A stretch of 14,870 bases of DNA from CAYUPY01 sp964446595 (GTDB lineage: Bacteria > Patescibacteriota > Dojkabacteria > J137 > JAEUSD01). Below the pieces are notes generated by a model, which made no database searches, was not told the origin of the DNA, and saw only the letters and a list, made by a program, of their open reading frames with translations. Position 1 is the first letter of the stretch. Every line of letters starts with the position of its first letter. Shown piece by piece: positions 14,044 to 14,870 of the stretch. The DNA lies in NCBI GenBank assembly GCA_964446595.1, contig CAYUPY010000034.1:1-14870 (forward strand). The letters are read 5' to 3'. The position numbers and the translations under genes were made by a program.

Positions 14044-14870
14044 GTGAAAAATTTATTCGCGGAGCCTGAAAAGCCTTCGAAAAGTAAATTTAGAAGCAAC
14101 CTTAGCCGCAGTGTACGCAAAATATTCTCATCCAGCTCTAAACTTTCGTTTCGAGTAAAGAGGGGGTTTGTGCGTAAAATGTTTTGGGGCAGAGGCTCTT
14201 TCTATAAGAATTCCTTCCATGGACTAGTGTTTGGGCTGACAGCCGTTTTGGTAGTGAGCGGTCTGTTTACCAGCAGATATCAGGTGCGTGGAGAAGGTGA
14301 GCAGGTTCTGTCCTATAGTAATGCGGCGTATGGAAACAATGACTTACTGCAACAAGGCTCAAGTATTGCCAGTGTAGTAGCCATAGAAAAAGTCGTTAAC
14401 TATCAAGTGAGGTATCATAAAGTAAAAGACAGCGAGAGCTTAGATGATATCGCTAAGAGGTACGGAGTTTCTAAAAATACGATTAAATGGGCCAACGAAG
14501 AATTTCTAAGTCCTTTTCATGACAACGTGAACGTAGGACAAACGTTGAGAATCCCCGAAATGAACGGCGTGCTGAAAGAAGTGGACGATAATGATACTCT
14601 CGATTCAATTATTGCTGAGACTAGTGGTAATAAATTCGATATTATCGAAATTAACAGTCTCGTAGGTCCAAAGTTCGATGTACAGTCTAAAAGGTATATC
14701 TTTGTGCCAAACGGAAAGCTTCCAGATCCAATTCCAAATCGTGCTGCCCCAGTTGGTGGTGGCTATATTAGCCCAGGCTTCACTGGAGGGGGATTGGCCG
14801 GATTGCCTGCAGGCTTCTTTGATGACCCGCTAAGTCATCCCGCCTGTGCAGGGTATGTATATGGAAGAGG
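14044..14870 (+). CDS. Membrane-anchored LysM protein, putative cell wall hydrolase (partial)
   Basis: The gene runs off the window end; 275 codons are visible. The N-terminal 55 residues are strongly basic and Ser-rich, followed by one membrane segment (about 60-76), so the rest should lie outside. Two LysM modules follow, at about 124-171 (YHKVKDSESLDDIAKRYGVS, NVGQTLRIP) and 177-222 (ending YIFVPN). LysM binds glycan chains containing N-acetylglucosamine. A Gly/Pro-rich linker (223-262) leads to HPACAGYVYGR, in which C268 sits as the catalytic Cys of CHAP-type amidase/endopeptidases would; an M23 or other domain cannot be excluded because the sequence stops there. The start GTG 14044 was chosen because of the extended -10 exactly 7 nt upstream. 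Probable role: peptidoglycan remodelling. Confidence 0.85.
   Translation, partial: MKNLFAEPEKPSKSKFRSNLSRSVRKIFSSSSKLSFRVKRGFVRKMFWGRGSFYKNSFHGLVFGLTAVLVVSGLFTSRYQVRGEGEQVLSYSNAAYGNNDLLQQGSSIASVVAIEKVVNYQVRYHKVKDSESLDDIAKRYGVSKNTIKWANEEFLSPFHDNVNVGQTLRIPEMNGVLKEVDDNDTLDSIIAETSGNKFDIIEINSLVGPKFDVQSKRYIFVPNGKLPDPIPNRAAPVGGGYISPGFTGGGLAGLPAGFFDDPLSHPACAGYVYGR

Overview
The window is a stretch of bacterial chromosome, moderately AT-rich, with tightly packed genes and short gaps. It opens inside the 3' part of a 23S rRNA gene, followed by 5S rRNA and a strong terminator. It then carries mostly core genes (ung, rpsA, clpC, radA, rho) interleaved with lineage-specific membrane-anchored proteins. The mix of a four-domain S1 protein, surface proteins with DUF5648-like repeats, a LysM-containing membrane protein and mRNAs that mostly lack Shine-Dalgarno sites would fit the Patescibacteria/CPR radiation, for example a Saccharibacteria- or Dojkabacteria-like lineage. 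That placement is an inference and was not tested. TGA is not reassigned across the window: eight intact genes contain no internal TGA and end in TAA or TAG.

Layout. 1-320: 23S rRNA 3' end. 321-553: spacer with processing-type stems. 554-671: 5S rRNA, with its terminator at 681-712. 793-1560: membrane-tethered receiver-domain protein. It meets ung (1557-2225, minus strand) tail to tail; the two genes share the tetranucleotide TTAA for both stop codons. 2264-5754: a two-gene unit with a one-base overlap, made of a secreted or membrane-anchored protein of unknown function and a large membrane protein with a transglutaminase-type Cys-His-Asp triad. 5841-7097: rpsA with its own promoter, a 5' hairpin and the only clear Shine-Dalgarno sequence in the window. 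7209-8054: cell-surface Cys-rich/DUF5648-type protein, interrupted by an in-frame TGA after which the reading frame continues to 8216. About 8300-12221: clpC-radA operon (protein quality control and DNA repair). 12222-12714: a long intergenic region with a strong promoter and a heavily folded RNA of unknown identity. 12715-14019: rho. 14044 to the end: LysM protein with a possible CHAP-type cell wall hydrolase domain, cut by the window edge.

Expression signals. Several genes follow one recipe: an extended -10 (TGN-TATAAT or a close match) ends 6 or 7 nt before the start codon, so the mRNA would begin at or next to ATG/GTG (2264, 8306, 14044). rpsA differs, with a leader of about 43 nt and a Shine-Dalgarno site. 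rho has a consensus promoter and a leader of about 50 nt.

The most unusual items are the structured RNA upstream of rho, with three segments that could form alternative pairings; the repeated leaderless promoter design; the TGA interruption; the receiver domain joined to a membrane hairpin; and the membrane transglutaminase-like protein with its overlapping partner.
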